Positions 25,569 through 35,035 are shown, numbered from the stretch's first letter. The stretch: 64,000 nt of DNA from Ga0077555 sp041397775 (GCA_041397775.1 JAWKWB010000005.1:124001-188000); one strand, 5' to 3'. The notes: generated by a model not told the origin, from the sequence alone. Made by a program: numbers and translations.

Positions 25569-27329
25569 TTATCGCATCTCCCTCGGGGCATCGACCCCAA
25601 GGATCGCCAAACCGGAGGCTATAACCTGTGCAAAAGACCGCACCATTGCCAGGCGGGCAACCGTTAGCGACCTGTCATTCTGCTGTATGAATCGCAAATA
25701 TGGCGATTCATTGCCTCTCGTCCAATGCGCGTGGAACGCCGACGCCAACTCGTGGAGATAGAATGCCACGCGGTGGGGCTCGTGCACTTTTGCAGCGCCC
25801 TCGACCACGCTCGGAAAGATCGCCAACCGTCGCATGAGATCGATCTCGGTCGGATCGCTCAGCAGGCCGATGTCAGCCTCTTGCAGCGCAGCATTCGTAT
25901 CGGGCACCTCGCCGAAGGTCTCCTTGGCGATGCGGAACACCGAGTAGGACCGCGCGTGTCCATATTGGACATAGAACACGGCATTGTCCTTCGACTGCTC
26001 GATCACCTTCGCCAGGTCGAAGTCCAGCGTGGCGTCGTTCTTACGGTAGAGCATCATGAAGCGGACCGGATCACGCCCCACTTCGTCGACCACCTCCCGC
26101 AGCGTCACGAACGTGCCGGCCCGCTTGGACATCTTGACCGGCTCGCCGCCGCGCAGCAGTCGGACGAGTTGGCACACCTTGATGTCGAGATCCGCCTTGC
26201 CCGCCGAAAGGGCCTTCACGGCGGCCTGCATGCGCTTCACGTAGCCGGAATGATCCGCGCCGAAGACGTTGATCAGATGCAGGAAACCGCGCGCCAGCTT
26301 ATTGTGATGGTAGGCCATGTCGGCCGCGAAGTAGGTATAGCTCCCATCCGATTTCTTCAGCGCCCGGTCGACGTCGTCGCCGAAGTCGGTGGCCTTGAAC
26401 AGCGTTTGCTCACGCTCTTCCCAATCGTCGGCCTCGTGGCCCTTCGGCTTCTCGAGGTGACCTTGGAAGATGAGCCCCTGCTGGTCGAGTTCGGCAATCG
26501 TCTGCGCCACCTCGTCCACTGCACCAGCCGTCAGCGACCGCTCGGAGAAGAAGACGTCGTGATGGACGTTCAACGCCGCCAGATCGTCCTTGATCATGCC
26601 CAGCATGGCATCCATCGCCACCGCACGGACCACCGGCAGCCATTCGGCCTCCGGCTTGCCGACGAGTGCGGCGCCGTGCTGCTGGGCGAGTTGCGCGCCA
26701 ACCGGCTTCAGGTAATCGCCGGGATAGAGGCCCTCGGGAATTTCGCCGATGTCCTCGCCCAGCGCTTCCCGGTAGCGGAGAAAGGCGGACCGGGCGAGCA
26801 CGTCGACCTGCGCGCCGGCGTCGTTGATGTAGTACTCGCGCGTCACGTCATGGCCGGCGAACGCCAGCAGGTTGGCCAGCGCATCGCCGAACACCGCACC
26901 CCGGCAATGGCCGACGTGCATCGGCCCGGTCGGATTGGCCGAGACGTACTCGACGTTGATGCGGTTCTTCGATTTCGGCGCGACCCGGCCATAGGCCTCG
27001 CCCTCGCTGAGGATCTGGCGCACCACGCCCTGCCACAACGCCGGCTCCAGCGTCATGTTCAGGAAGCCCGGTCCGGCCACGTCCATGGCCGCGATGCCAT
27101 CCTTGCCGGCCAGCATCGCCTTCAGCTTCTCGGCAATGTCCCGCGGCTTCATGCGCGCCGGTTTCGCCAGCACCATGGCCACGTTGCAGGCCAACTCGCC
27201 GTGCGTGGGGTCGCGCGTCGGTTCGACGACGAACGGAACGGGCGCGAGATCGGATGGCAGCGCACCCTCGGCCTTGAGCGCCGCAAGCGCGGACGAGATG
27301 CGATCCTCCACATGGCGGAGCACGTTCAT
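25569..27329 (-). CDS. argS: Arginyl-tRNA synthetase
   Basis: 586 residues, class I synthetase. The Add-1 N-domain is about residues 1-110. The HIGH-like motif is HVGHCRGAV near residue 137, and KMSKRAG is near residue 403, which ArgRS often lacks but alphaproteobacterial forms keep. The C-terminal helical anticodon domain ends in LAILGVDAPREMR. It charges tRNA-Arg. GAGGAAA precedes the ATG. It lies between dgt and the SPOR gene on the same strand. Confidence 0.96.
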   Translation of the reverse strand: MNVLRHVEDRISSALAALKAEGALPSDLAPVPFVVEPTRDPTHGELACNVAMVLAKPARMKPRDIAEKLKAMLAGKDGIAAMDVAGPGFLNMTLEPALWQGVVRQILSEGEAYGRVAPKSKNRINVEYVSANPTGPMHVGHCRGAVFGDALANLLAFAGHDVTREYYINDAGAQVDVLARSAFLRYREALGEDIGEIPEGLYPGDYLKPVGAQLAQQHGAALVGKPEAEWLPVVRAVAMDAMLGMIKDDLAALNVHHDVFFSERSLTAGAVDEVAQTIAELDQQGLIFQGHLEKPKGHEADDWEEREQTLFKATDFGDDVDRALKKSDGSYTYFAADMAYHHNKLARGFLHLINVFGADHSGYVKRMQAAVKALSAGKADLDIKVCQLVRLLRGGEPVKMSKRAGTFVTLREVVDEVGRDPVRFMMLYRKNDATLDFDLAKVIEQSKDNAVFYVQYGHARSYSVFRIAKETFGEVPDTNAALQEADIGLLSDPTEIDLMRRLAIFPSVVEGAAKVHEPHRVAFYLHELASAFHAHWTRGNESPYLRFIQQNDRSLTVARLAMVRSFAQVIASGLAILGVDAPREMR

Positions 27330-27400
27330 GCCATTTCCTCGATCGGTAGAGCCCGGTTGCGGGCGGCCACGGGGCGCGCGGCCGTTGGACTGCGGCCCGC

Positions 27401-28669
27401 CTATCCCAAATCGGGAGTAGCGTCAAACAACCGCCGATGCTCGGCGATCGCGAACCGGTCCGTCATGCCCGCGACGAAGTCGCAGATACGCCGGCTGCGG
27501 TCGGGCTCCGCGAGACGGCCGATCTCGTCCGCCCGGTCCCCCGGCAGCGACGACGCATCGCTGCGGTAGCGCTCCAGAAGCTCGATCAGCAGGCCCTCCG
27601 CAGCCGTCATCACCGCCATGACGCGGGGATGCCGGTAGACCCGCGAGAACAGGAACGCCTTCAGCCCCTTCAGGTCATCGACGGTCTCGCGCGAGAACAC
27701 GACCGTGGGCTCGCCGGCCAGGCGCACGTCCGCGGATGATTGCGCTTGCATCCGCCCGAGCCGCTGGCGCGCCTCGCCGACGCAATCCGCGATCATGACC
27801 GTGATCATGCGCCGGTTGACCTCGTAGATGGCCCGCCGCCGGTCGCTGTTGCCGGTTTGGGCCAGGACATCGCGCACGAATGCGCCGGCCAGCGGGACGT
27901 CGGCCAGGTCCTCGATGGCGAGCAGTCCCGCTCTCAGCCCGTCGTCGATATCGTGGTTGTGCCATGCGATGTCGTCGGCGAGTGCCGCAACCTGGGCTTC
28001 GGCGGACCCGAACGTCGCCAGGTCGAGATGCCCGGCCAGACCAGCCTCGGCCACGGCATGGGCGACGGCGCGCGCTTCCGGCCCGTCCTGGGCATGCGTG
28101 CCCGTCACCGGCCCATTGTGCTTGACGAGCCCGTCCAGCGTCTCGAATGTCAGATTGAGGCCATCGAACCGGGCGTACTTGCGCTCCAACCGCGTCACCA
28201 CGCGCAAGCTCTGCGCATTGTGGTCGAACCCGCCGAAGTCCTTCAGCGCCCGGTCCAGCGCCCGCTCCCCGGCATGTCCGAAGGGTGGATGCCCCAGGTC
28301 GTGCGCCAGCGCCAGCGCCTCCGCCAGATCCTCGTCGAGCCCAAGCATGCGCGCCATCGAGCGGGCGATCTGCGCAACCTCCAGGCTGTGCGTCAGCCGG
28401 CTGCGGTAATGATCGCCCTCGTGGAACAGGAAAACTTGCGTTTTGTAGTTCAGCCGCCGGAAGGCGGTGGCATGCACGATGCGGTCGCGGTCGCGCTGGA
28501 ACGGCGTTCGCATGGGACATGGCGCCTCGGAATGTAGCCGCTGTCCTGCGCCCAGCGCGGGAACCGCATAGGCCGCAACCGGCCGCGCCGCTGGCTGCCA
28601 GCCAGAAATCTGTTCTGTTCGGCTCGTCGTCACCGACAGTTCCCGCTCAACGATCCCGGTGTTTGACAC
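27401..28669 (-). CDS. dgt: Deoxyguanosinetriphosphate triphosphohydrolase-like protein
   Basis: 422 residues, HD-domain dNTP triphosphohydrolase (type 2). Landmarks are FQRDRDRIVHATAFRRL, the metal ligands in RSRLTHSLEVAQIAR and AHDLGHPPFGHAGE, and DDIAWHNHDIDDGLRAG. It cleaves dNTPs to the nucleoside and triphosphate. The start is GTG at 28669. The first ~45 residues are not typical of the family. It is divergent from erpA with a 7-bp dyad between them, a conserved alphaproteobacterial arrangement. Confidence 0.93.
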   Translation of the reverse strand: MSNTGIVERELSVTTSRTEQISGWQPAARPVAAYAVPALGAGQRLHSEAPCPMRTPFQRDRDRIVHATAFRRLNYKTQVFLFHEGDHYRSRLTHSLEVAQIARSMARMLGLDEDLAEALALAHDLGHPPFGHAGERALDRALKDFGGFDHNAQSLRVVTRLERKYARFDGLNLTFETLDGLVKHNGPVTGTHAQDGPEARAVAHAVAEAGLAGHLDLATFGSAEAQVAALADDIAWHNHDIDDGLRAGLLAIEDLADVPLAGAFVRDVLAQTGNSDRRRAIYEVNRRMITVMIADCVGEARQRLGRMQAQSSADVRLAGEPTVVFSRETVDDLKGLKAFLFSRVYRHPRVMAVMTAAEGLLIELLERYRSDASSLPGDRADEIGRLAEPDRSRRICDFVAGMTDRFAIAEHRRLFDATPDLG

Positions 28670-28683
28670 GGCGACCGCCGTGC

Positions 28684-28705
28684 CTATCTAGTGAAGGGTA
28701 GATAG
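28684..28705. promoter_or_regulatory. Dyad in the dgt/erpA divergent promoter region
   Basis: CTATCTA (28684) and TAGATAG (28699) form perfect 7-bp arms around 8 bases. The site is just upstream of dgt and could be an operator for either gene. No regulator is assigned. Confidence 0.4.
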
Positions 28706-28824
28706 TTGATTTGTGCTCCGGCGCAAATCGAAGCGCCCATGCGCGCCACTTCCGATGCGCCAAACTATCGGCCAAGATGCTTCTCCGGCAGAAAAGCCGA
28801 AGCCTAGAGACGAGGTGCCCGACC

Positions 28825-29184
28825 GTGCAGGACATCGCCGAACAGACGCTGACCGCGCCGCAGACGCTCACCCTGACGGAGCGCGCCGCACGCCGCATTC
28901 TCGAGATTGCGGCACAAGATCCTTCCAAGCCGGTGCTGCGCATCGCCGTCGAGGGAGGCGGCTGCTCGGGGTTCCAGTATCAGTTCGACCTGGTCGGTGA
29001 CGCCGACCCCGGCGACATCGTGATCACGCGCGATGGGGCCCGCGTCGCCATCGACACCACCTCGCTCGAATTCCTGGCCGGTTCCGAAATCGATTTCGTG
29101 GACGACCTGATCGGCGCCGCGTTCCGCATCAAGAACCCGAACGCCACGGCCTCCTGCGGCTGCGGAACCAGCTTTTCGATCTGA
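28825..29184 (+). CDS. erpA: ErpA/IscA-type iron-sulfur cluster insertion protein
   Basis: About 119 residues, A-type Fe-S carrier. The three conserved cysteines are present: GGGCSGFQY in the middle and the C-terminal SCGCGTSFSI. LTERAARRILEI starts the fold. It delivers [4Fe-4S] or [2Fe-2S] clusters to apo-proteins. I take the GTG at 28825 as start because the sequence before it is not family-like. An ATG at 28777 would add 16 residues. Confidence 0.9.
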   Translation: MQDIAEQTLTAPQTLTLTERAARRILEIAAQDPSKPVLRIAVEGGGCSGFQYQFDLVGDADPGDIVITRDGARVAIDTTSLEFLAGSEIDFVDDLIGAAFRIKNPNATASCGCGTSFSI

Positions 29185-29212
29185 CCCGTATGGCGCCGCG
29201 ATGGCGCTGCCG

Positions 29213-29584
29213 TCAGTGCCACTCCTGCGGCAGGAAATAGTACCAGGCGAGAATACCGCTGATCAGGATGATCGGCGTGGTGGCGCAGAAGTAGGCTTGC
29301 TTCGACTTGCCCGATGCGCCGAACACCATGCCGCCGAACATGCCCAGCAGTGGCAGCAGCCACAGGATCACGAAGGGATACTCGCCCAGGCTGGCAAGAT
29401 CCTGCGTGCGCGTGATCGGTTGCCACGTCGCCCACTCGATCGGCTCCATCAGGAAGAGCTGCACGGACGACCAGGCCAACAGGACGACAACTGCGAACGA
29501 GGTATTGACGATGCCGAGCACATTGAGCAGGTGCCGCTGCCCTTCGGACAGATGCGATTTCTCGCTGATGTACGAAATTCCCAC
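29213..29584 (-). CDS. Small membrane protein of unknown function
   Basis: 123 residues with three hydrophobic segments: LNVLGIVNTSFAVVVLLAWSS, then a long one around FVILWLLPLLGMFGGMVFG, and the C-terminal PIILISGILAWYYF. I do not recognise a family. The GTG at 29584 is chosen because GGAGG sits six bases upstream. An ATG at 29659 lacks such a site. It is convergent with erpA. Confidence 0.65.
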   Translation of the reverse strand: MGISYISEKSHLSEGQRHLLNVLGIVNTSFAVVVLLAWSSVQLFLMEPIEWATWQPITRTQDLASLGEYPFVILWLLPLLGMFGGMVFGASGKSKQAYFCATTPIILISGILAWYYFLPQEWH

Positions 29585-29810
29585 GTCCGGCCTCCGTCGC
29601 TGAGTTGCCCCCCCGCGAGCGTCGAATTCTGCGTCAGATTGAGCTATAGCGCGATTCACCTTACCGGCCGGTTAACGATAAACCTTTCACACAACACGAA
29701 AAAACACGCATCCGTTGAAAGGGATGTGCGCTCGGCCGCGACACCGTCTTGCAAGGCGGTAACGACCCCGCGCAAACTCGGGCCATCGCAGCCGCAAGGG
29801 AGCCGGATCG

Positions 29811-30560
29811 ATGCAGGTCGCGGGACTGAGGGCACTGGTGACAGGGGCGCAGCAGGGTATCGGCCGTGCCACGGCCATTGCCCTTGCCCGTGAGGGCGCC
29901 GACGTCGCCATCAACTGGCTTGATGATCGCGACGCCGCAGAGGCGGTGGCCATCGCCGTCCGGGCCCACGGCCGCAAGGCGATCCTGACGGCGGGCGACG
30001 TCGCCAAAGCCACGGACGCGCGGCGCATCGTCGAGGAAGCGCATGCAGGGCTGGGCGGTCTCGACATCGTGGTCAACAACGCCGGCGTGTTCCCGCGCTC
30101 ACCCTTCCTCGACCTGACCGAGGCGGAATGGGACCACGTCCTGACCGTCAACTTGAAAGGTACGTTCCTCGTCGCCCAGGCCGCCGCACGGCAAATGGTC
30201 GCCGACGGCACGAAAGGGGCGATCGTCAACCTGTCGTCATCATCGGTGCGCGGCCACGTTCTGGGTATTCATTATACCGCCAGCAAATCGGCCATCATCG
30301 GCATGACCCGCTCCATGGCGCTGGCCCTCGCACCACACGGCATTCGCGTCAATGCCATCGCTCCGGGCCTGACCGACACGGCCCAGCCCCGCTATCAGTT
30401 CGACGAAGACGAGATGGCACGGCAATCCGACCTCGTCCCGCTCGGCGCAATGGCCAAGCCGGAGGACATCGCCGACGTGATCGTTTTCCTCGCCTCCGAT
30501 CAGTCCCGCTACATGACTGGCGAAATGGTTCACGCCAATGGTGGCGTCTACATGGGCTGA
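29811..30560 (+). CDS. SDR-family oxidoreductase
   Basis: 249 residues, classical short-chain dehydrogenase/reductase: cofactor motif TGAQQGIGRA, NNAG at about residue 90, catalytic Ser (LSSSS), YTASKSA with Tyr and Lys, and the PG...T loop. NAD(P)-dependent reduction or oxidation of a small carbonyl or alcohol. The substrate is unknown. GGGAG lies eight bases before ATG. It converges on the SAF-domain dehydrogenase, and the two plus the GntR and PhyH genes may form one catabolic locus. Confidence 0.92.
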   Translation: MQVAGLRALVTGAQQGIGRATAIALAREGADVAINWLDDRDAAEAVAIAVRAHGRKAILTAGDVAKATDARRIVEEAHAGLGGLDIVVNNAGVFPRSPFLDLTEAEWDHVLTVNLKGTFLVAQAAARQMVADGTKGAIVNLSSSSVRGHVLGIHYTASKSAIIGMTRSMALALAPHGIRVNAIAPGLTDTAQPRYQFDEDEMARQSDLVPLGAMAKPEDIADVIVFLASDQSRYMTGEMVHANGGVYMG

Positions 30561-30567
30561 GCAGGGA

Positions 30568-30595
30568 CGCCACCCTCCCGGAAAGGGCGGTGGCG
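30568..30595. terminator. Hairpin between convergent SDR and SAF-dehydrogenase genes
   Basis: CGCCACC-CT-CCC pairs with GGG-C-GGTGGCG around GGAAA. No T tract, but the position between convergent stops fits a shared terminator. Confidence 0.45.
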
Positions 30596-30633
30596 CCGCT
30601 GGGCGGCCGGCATCCTGATATGCGCCGCCGCGG

Positions 30634-31944
30634 TCACTGCATGCGGAAGCGCGCTTCCATCTCCCGACGGATGCGCACCGCCTCCAGGCTTTCGTCGGCA
30701 TCGACATCGTTCCAGGAGAGCGGCTGGTTCGCCGCAATGTCTCGCTTGAGCTTCACTTTGTGCGCGAGCCCGATCGGCAGGCCGCCGAGCGCGAGCGAAG
30801 CCTGCGCCGGGTACAGCTTGCCCCAGACCGTGAAGCCGCCCTCGCCGTCGAGCATTTCACCAGCCTTCAACTCGCGTTTGGCGGTTGCGACGACATCGCC
30901 GTTGAACGCTTCCGTCGTACCCGTCGGCTTGTTCAGCAGCGCCGCGGAGAGGATGGAGATGTTGAGTTCGAGGCCGATCAGATGGAATGGCTTGTACATG
31001 GCTGAATAGCGGCCGGTCGCGTCGGTGTTCATGCCGTATTGCCGGAAGCAGGCAGCCGCATAGTCGTTGGGAGCTTCGATGACGACGTAGACACCCCAGC
31101 GAAGATCCTTGTGCACGGGCCGCCCATCGCGCTCGAGCGACGACACCACCTCGACCTGGCCCTTGTGGTGCAATTGCCCACCGACGCTCTGCGGCCGCAG
31201 GACGTGCGCGAGATCGTCCATGCCGGCTGGCGGGAAGTGCAACCCGTCCGGAGCCGGCGTAAGGCCCGTCGCATTGGCGATCGCCGCCATTTCCAGCGCC
31301 GACTTCGTGCCATCGAGGAAGCTGTTGAACATCTGCGAATTCATCCCGGCATCCGCCGCCTGCTGGCGCGTCAGTCCGTAATGATCCCAGACGGTATCGG
31401 GCGTCGAAGCATGATAGGTGGGGAGGAACTTCGTGCCCTTGCCGGCCGCGACGACATCGAAGCCGGTGCTGCGGGCCCAATCCACGAGTTCGCACGTCAA
31501 GGCGGGCTGATCGCCGTAGGCCAGCGAGTAGACGACGCCGGCGCGGCGCGCTTCCTCCGCCAGCAACGGACCCGCCAGCACGTCCGCCTCGACATTGACC
31601 ATCACGATGTGCCGGCCATTCCGGATCGCCTCGCGCGCATGGACCAGCCCCACCACCGGATTGCCGGTCGCCTCGACCGCGACGTCGATGTCGCCCGACT
31701 TCAGCATGTCGATCGCATCGTCGGTGAACCGCGTCGCAGCGATCAATTCATCGTTCCAGCCGACGTTGCGGCACGCCGTCCTGGCGCGCGCAGGATCGAG
31801 GTCGGCGATCACGCTGACGCGCAAGCCCGGCGTGGTCGGAACCTGCGAGAGGAACATCGAGCCGAATTTGCCGGCTCCGATCAAGCCGACGCGCACGGGC
31901 TTGCCCGCAGCGGCCCGGGCCGACAGTTCGCGATGAAGATACAT
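30634..31944 (-). CDS. NAD(P)-dependent dehydrogenase with C-terminal SAF domain
   Basis: 436 residues. The N-terminal Rossmann domain (VGLIGAGKFGSMF) resembles homoserine dehydrogenase, followed by the conserved EATGNP and the AYGDQPAL region. The last ~90 residues are a SAF domain (AKRELKAGEMLDGEGG). Proteins of this architecture are often misnamed FlgA-like. Several act in sugar-acid or branched polyol catabolism, but the exact reaction here is unknown. It is divergent from a GntR regulator with an operator-like dyad between them, so its expression is probably substrate-controlled. Confidence 0.82.
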   Translation of the reverse strand: MYLHRELSARAAAGKPVRVGLIGAGKFGSMFLSQVPTTPGLRVSVIADLDPARARTACRNVGWNDELIAATRFTDDAIDMLKSGDIDVAVEATGNPVVGLVHAREAIRNGRHIVMVNVEADVLAGPLLAEEARRAGVVYSLAYGDQPALTCELVDWARSTGFDVVAAGKGTKFLPTYHASTPDTVWDHYGLTRQQAADAGMNSQMFNSFLDGTKSALEMAAIANATGLTPAPDGLHFPPAGMDDLAHVLRPQSVGGQLHHKGQVEVVSSLERDGRPVHKDLRWGVYVVIEAPNDYAAACFRQYGMNTDATGRYSAMYKPFHLIGLELNISILSAALLNKPTGTTEAFNGDVVATAKRELKAGEMLDGEGGFTVWGKLYPAQASLALGGLPIGLAHKVKLKRDIAANQPLSWNDVDADESLEAVRIRREMEARFRMQ

Positions 31945-31988
31945 TCCCTAGCCCTCTCGGTGATTGGCGCTTGACGCGGCATATCCAT

Positions 31989-32009
31989 TATGGAATTCAG
32001 AATTCAATA
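31989..32009. promoter_or_regulatory. Candidate GntR/FCD operator
   Basis: GAATTC-A-GAATTC lies at the centre, and the symmetry extends to TAT...ATA with one mismatched pair. The dyad sits between the divergent SAF-dehydrogenase and GntR genes, where an autoregulating GntR protein would bind. Binding is inferred from position and symmetry. Confidence 0.55.
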
Positions 32010-32070
32010 TGTAGTCCGGGCCTGCGCTGTCAACCCGGCTCGAGGCCCATCGAAGCGAGAGGGGATCTCC

Positions 32071-32763
32071 GTGCTCGATCCACTCAGGTCAGAGCCTGCA
32101 CTGATCGATCAGGTGCGCGACACCCTGGTGGAGGCGATCTCGGTCGGTCGCCTGCTGCCCGGAGAGCGCCTGACACAAGAGCGCGTGGCCAGCCTTCTCG
32201 ACGTGTCGCGGCAGCCCGTCAGCCACGCACTGCAACTGCTCAAGCATCACGGCCTCGTGGTCGAGCATGGCCGGCGCGGCGTCGTCGTGGCGCCGTTGGA
32301 CGGCACGCGCATCCTGCATCTCTATGAAGTTCGCATGGCGCTGGACGGCCTCGCCGCGCGCCTCGCCTCCCACCGGGTCGCGAACGGCTCTGCCACGGCG
32401 GACGAGATCGCGGCGGTGCGGCGCGCGCTCGATGCCGGCACGGCACTGGATGCCTCCGCCGATACGATCGACCTCGTGCGCGCGGACGTGGCCTTCCACA
32501 GGGGGCTCTACGAACTCTCCGGCAATCCCGAGATTGCGCGGACGGTAGCCGAGCAGTGGCCGCAATTCATGCGTTCGATGGCCGCCGTCCTGGACACCGG
32601 CGAGCGCAAGCCACGCATCTGGCAGGAACATGCCGCGATCCTCGACGCCGTGCTGGCGGGCGATGGAGAGACGGCGGAGCGGCTGGCCGGCGATCACGCA
32701 CTGCGCGCCGGCGAAGCCGCCAAACGGCGCATCGATGGCCTGGCAACGAAACAAGAGATGTGA
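32071..32763 (+). CDS. GntR-family regulator, FCD subfamily
   Basis: 230 residues. Winged HTH about residues 15-75 (LPGERLTQERVASLLDVSRQPVSHAL), then an FCD ligand-binding domain with the metal-binding His/Asp pattern (DVAFHRGLYE, EHAAIL, HALRAGE). Such proteins bind small organic acids. The start is GTG with GAGAGGGG upstream. It stands between the divergent SAF dehydrogenase and the downstream dioxygenase, and probably represses both. Confidence 0.9.
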   Translation: MLDPLRSEPALIDQVRDTLVEAISVGRLLPGERLTQERVASLLDVSRQPVSHALQLLKHHGLVVEHGRRGVVVAPLDGTRILHLYEVRMALDGLAARLASHRVANGSATADEIAAVRRALDAGTALDASADTIDLVRADVAFHRGLYELSGNPEIARTVAEQWPQFMRSMAAVLDTGERKPRIWQEHAAILDAVLAGDGETAERLAGDHALRAGEAAKRRIDGLATKQEM

Positions 32764-32782
32764 AGAAAGAGGAGACGCAGAC

Positions 32783-33583
32783 ATGAGACTGACCGACGCA
32801 CAGATCAAGCAGTTCAACGAGGAAGGCTGGCTGTTCCTGCCCGAGCTGTTCTCGAAAGAGGAAATCGCCATCCTCAACGCCGAGGCGGAAAACATCTACA
32901 AGCAGGAGCGAGAGGAGATCTGGCGCGAGAAGTCCGGCGCACCCCGCACGGCCTTCGCTGCCCACCTCTACAACGAGGCGTTTGGGATTCTCGGTCGCCA
33001 CCCCCGCATGATCGAGCCGATCGAGCAGGTGTTCGGCGAAAAACTCTACATGCATCAGTTCAAGATCAATGCGAAGGCCAAGTTCTCCGGCGATGTCTGG
33101 CAGTGGCATCAGGACTACGGCACCTGGGCTCGCGACGACGGCATGCCCGAGCCGCGCGCCATGAACATTTCGATCTTCCTCGACGAAGTGTTCCCCTACA
33201 ACGGCGCGCTGATGCTGATCCCGCGCAGCCACACGCAGGGCGTTCTGTCGGCCGGCCACGACAAGGCGACGACGAGCTATCCCTTGTGGACACTCGACGA
33301 GCCGACCGTGCAGCGCCTCTACGACGAAGGCGGCATCGTCGTGCCCACCGGCAAGGCGGGCGGCATGCTCATGTTCCACGGCAATCTCGTGCACGGATCG
33401 GCCGGCAACATCACGCCGCTGCCGCGCAAGATCGTCTACCTCACGCTCAACGCCGTTTCGAACCACATCCGCAAGCCCACCCGGCCGGAGTGGATCGCGC
33501 ATCAGGACTTCACGCCGATCGTCCCGTGTGAAGACAACGCCCTGCTCGAGTACGCGCGTTCCTACAAGACCGCGGCGGAGTGA
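32783..33583 (+). CDS. Phytanoyl-CoA dioxygenase (PhyH)-family Fe(II)/2-oxoglutarate oxygenase
   Basis: 266 residues, jelly-roll oxygenase. The iron ligands are His and Asp in WHQDYG (about residue 112) and the distal His in NLVHGSAGN. Arg in PRKIVY is the likely 2-oxoglutarate contact. The N-terminal FNEEGWLFLPELFSKEE is typical of PhyH. It hydroxylates an unknown small substrate. It follows the GntR gene after 19 bp (GAGGAG before ATG), so the regulator and enzyme share a transcript. Confidence 0.9.
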   Translation: MRLTDAQIKQFNEEGWLFLPELFSKEEIAILNAEAENIYKQEREEIWREKSGAPRTAFAAHLYNEAFGILGRHPRMIEPIEQVFGEKLYMHQFKINAKAKFSGDVWQWHQDYGTWARDDGMPEPRAMNISIFLDEVFPYNGALMLIPRSHTQGVLSAGHDKATTSYPLWTLDEPTVQRLYDEGGIVVPTGKAGGMLMFHGNLVHGSAGNITPLPRKIVYLTLNAVSNHIRKPTRPEWIAHQDFTPIVPCEDNALLEYARSYKTAAE

Positions 33584-33591
33584 CACGAAGG

Positions 33592-33621
33592 CCCAGGGGC
33601 GTTCGATCGAGCGCCCCTGGG
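33592..33621 (+). terminator. Hairpin after the PhyH gene
   Basis: CCCAGGGGCG pairs perfectly with CGCCCCTGGG around ten bases that can pair further. It lies 9 bp after the stop. No T run follows, so it may be a stabilising or Rho-linked end. Confidence 0.6.
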
Positions 33622-33767
33622 TCTCCGCACAAACCGGATTAATTGCACGCCTGAAATTCCGTGCTCTCCCTGAACGAAACGCGGCGCAAGAAAACGCCAA
33701 CGGTTTCTACAGTCGCTCTTATCTATTTCCTGCCAAGATCCGGAACGAACACGGACGGGACTTGGTA

Positions 33768-34511
33768 ATGGTTTCTACGCTTCCGATCGCCATCGTTGGC
33801 CAATTTCTTCTCTTGCCGGTCATTCTGGTGGCCGCACTGTTCCTGCGGGCGCGCAATCCCGAGCTCTTCAGGCCGCGCCGCCGCGAAAGCCTCATTGCAC
33901 AATTCAAGGCCCTGACGCCGCGCCAGCGGGTCCACGCCACCATCCTCGTCGTGGGCTTCTTCGCTGTTCTGATTTGGGGTGGCCTGACGCGCCGGATGGC
34001 ACAGATCGACATGCTGCGCAGTCAATTCAATATCCCCGAAGACGTCGCCGTCACGAGCGTCCGAACGTATCGCTGGTCCACGCCCAGCCGACCGCAATTC
34101 ACCGCGATCGCCACCTTCAGCCAGGAACAGTTGCAAGCTTATGTCGCAACGCTCGACGACACGAGCCTTTGGCGGCCAGCCTTGCAGGCCTACGGTGATA
34201 TCCCCGTGGCGTCCTATTCCCCCGATGCCCTGCGCTGGACCACCGGTCCGGTCGCGGCAACCGCCGGACAACGGCGGATCAGGATCGGCCGCAGCGCGCC
34301 CGATTCGATTCGCTTCCTGCGCGACAGCCGCGTGATGTGCTTTGCCCTTCAAGGCCGGATCGGCGACCGCGCGGTCAATTGGTCCAGAGAGCAGCCGGAC
34401 CATTATGTGGCCAAAGGCTGCTCCGAGTTCGATCGAGACGAAAACGTCGGTAAGATCGTCCTGGGCATCCTCGACATGGGAACGGGATTGCTCCACGTCT
34501 CCATCAGGTGA
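33768..34511 (+). CDS. Hypothetical membrane protein
   Basis: 247 residues with two hydrophobic helices near the N-terminus (IAIVGQFLLLPVILVAALFL and ATILVVGFFAVLIWGGL), separated by a basic loop. The remaining ~160 residues are soluble, probably periplasmic, with no family I know. ATG at 33768 is preceded by GGGA. Its upstream neighbours give no functional hint. Confidence 0.6.
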   Translation: MVSTLPIAIVGQFLLLPVILVAALFLRARNPELFRPRRRESLIAQFKALTPRQRVHATILVVGFFAVLIWGGLTRRMAQIDMLRSQFNIPEDVAVTSVRTYRWSTPSRPQFTAIATFSQEQLQAYVATLDDTSLWRPALQAYGDIPVASYSPDALRWTTGPVAATAGQRRIRIGRSAPDSIRFLRDSRVMCFALQGRIGDRAVNWSREQPDHYVAKGCSEFDRDENVGKIVLGILDMGTGLLHVSIR

Positions 34512-34614
34512 TCGGGGCGATCACACCGCCTGAAGGGCGAACGCCCCGTACACCGACACAGAGCAACACGACGCCCGACCACGGCACACATCCGGCAAGC
34601 CGCTCCCAGCGCTC

Positions 34615-34911
34615 TTATGCGCTGATGCCCAGAGCGTCCCGGGCCTGCTTGACCGCGTCCGAATCCCCGACGATCTCATAGCCGGCTTCGATCAACTTCA
34701 TGGTGTATTGCTTATTGAACACAAACGCCCAGATTGCAGTGCCCAGGCCCACGGTTGCGATTTGCACCACGAAGGCGACCAACGCCATGATCATGTCGCC
34801 GCGAAGGAGGGGAACGAATCCGCCAAAAACCAACATGGTCCAGCTGAAACCGGTGAACCCCTTCTTGGTATCGCCAGTTTGCGGGTGCTTGAGCGTTATT
34901 TCCTGTGCCAT
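34615..34911 (-). CDS. Small membrane protein, HrgC/DUF2628-like
   Basis: 98 residues: a short polar N-terminus (LKHPQTGDTKKGFTGFSWTM) leads into two hydrophobic stretches, LVFGGFVPLLRGD and ALVAFVVQIATVGLGTAIWAFVF, then a polar tail. The GFSWTxLxFGxFVPLxRGD pattern is seen in HrgC/DUF2628-like proteins of unknown function. The start is supported by pattern rather than by a ribosome binding site. Confidence 0.6.
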   Translation of the reverse strand: MAQEITLKHPQTGDTKKGFTGFSWTMLVFGGFVPLLRGDMIMALVAFVVQIATVGLGTAIWAFVFNKQYTMKLIEAGYEIVGDSDAVKQARDALGISA

Positions 34912-35035
34912 TCTGCGATGCGACCCCTGAAAGTGGCAACCGACGGCAGCGCCATTGCTCCGTATGCCGACACTCTCAGTACAGACACGCCGCTGAACAG
35001 GCAAGCGGCGCCATCTGCGTCCCCACGAAGGCACA

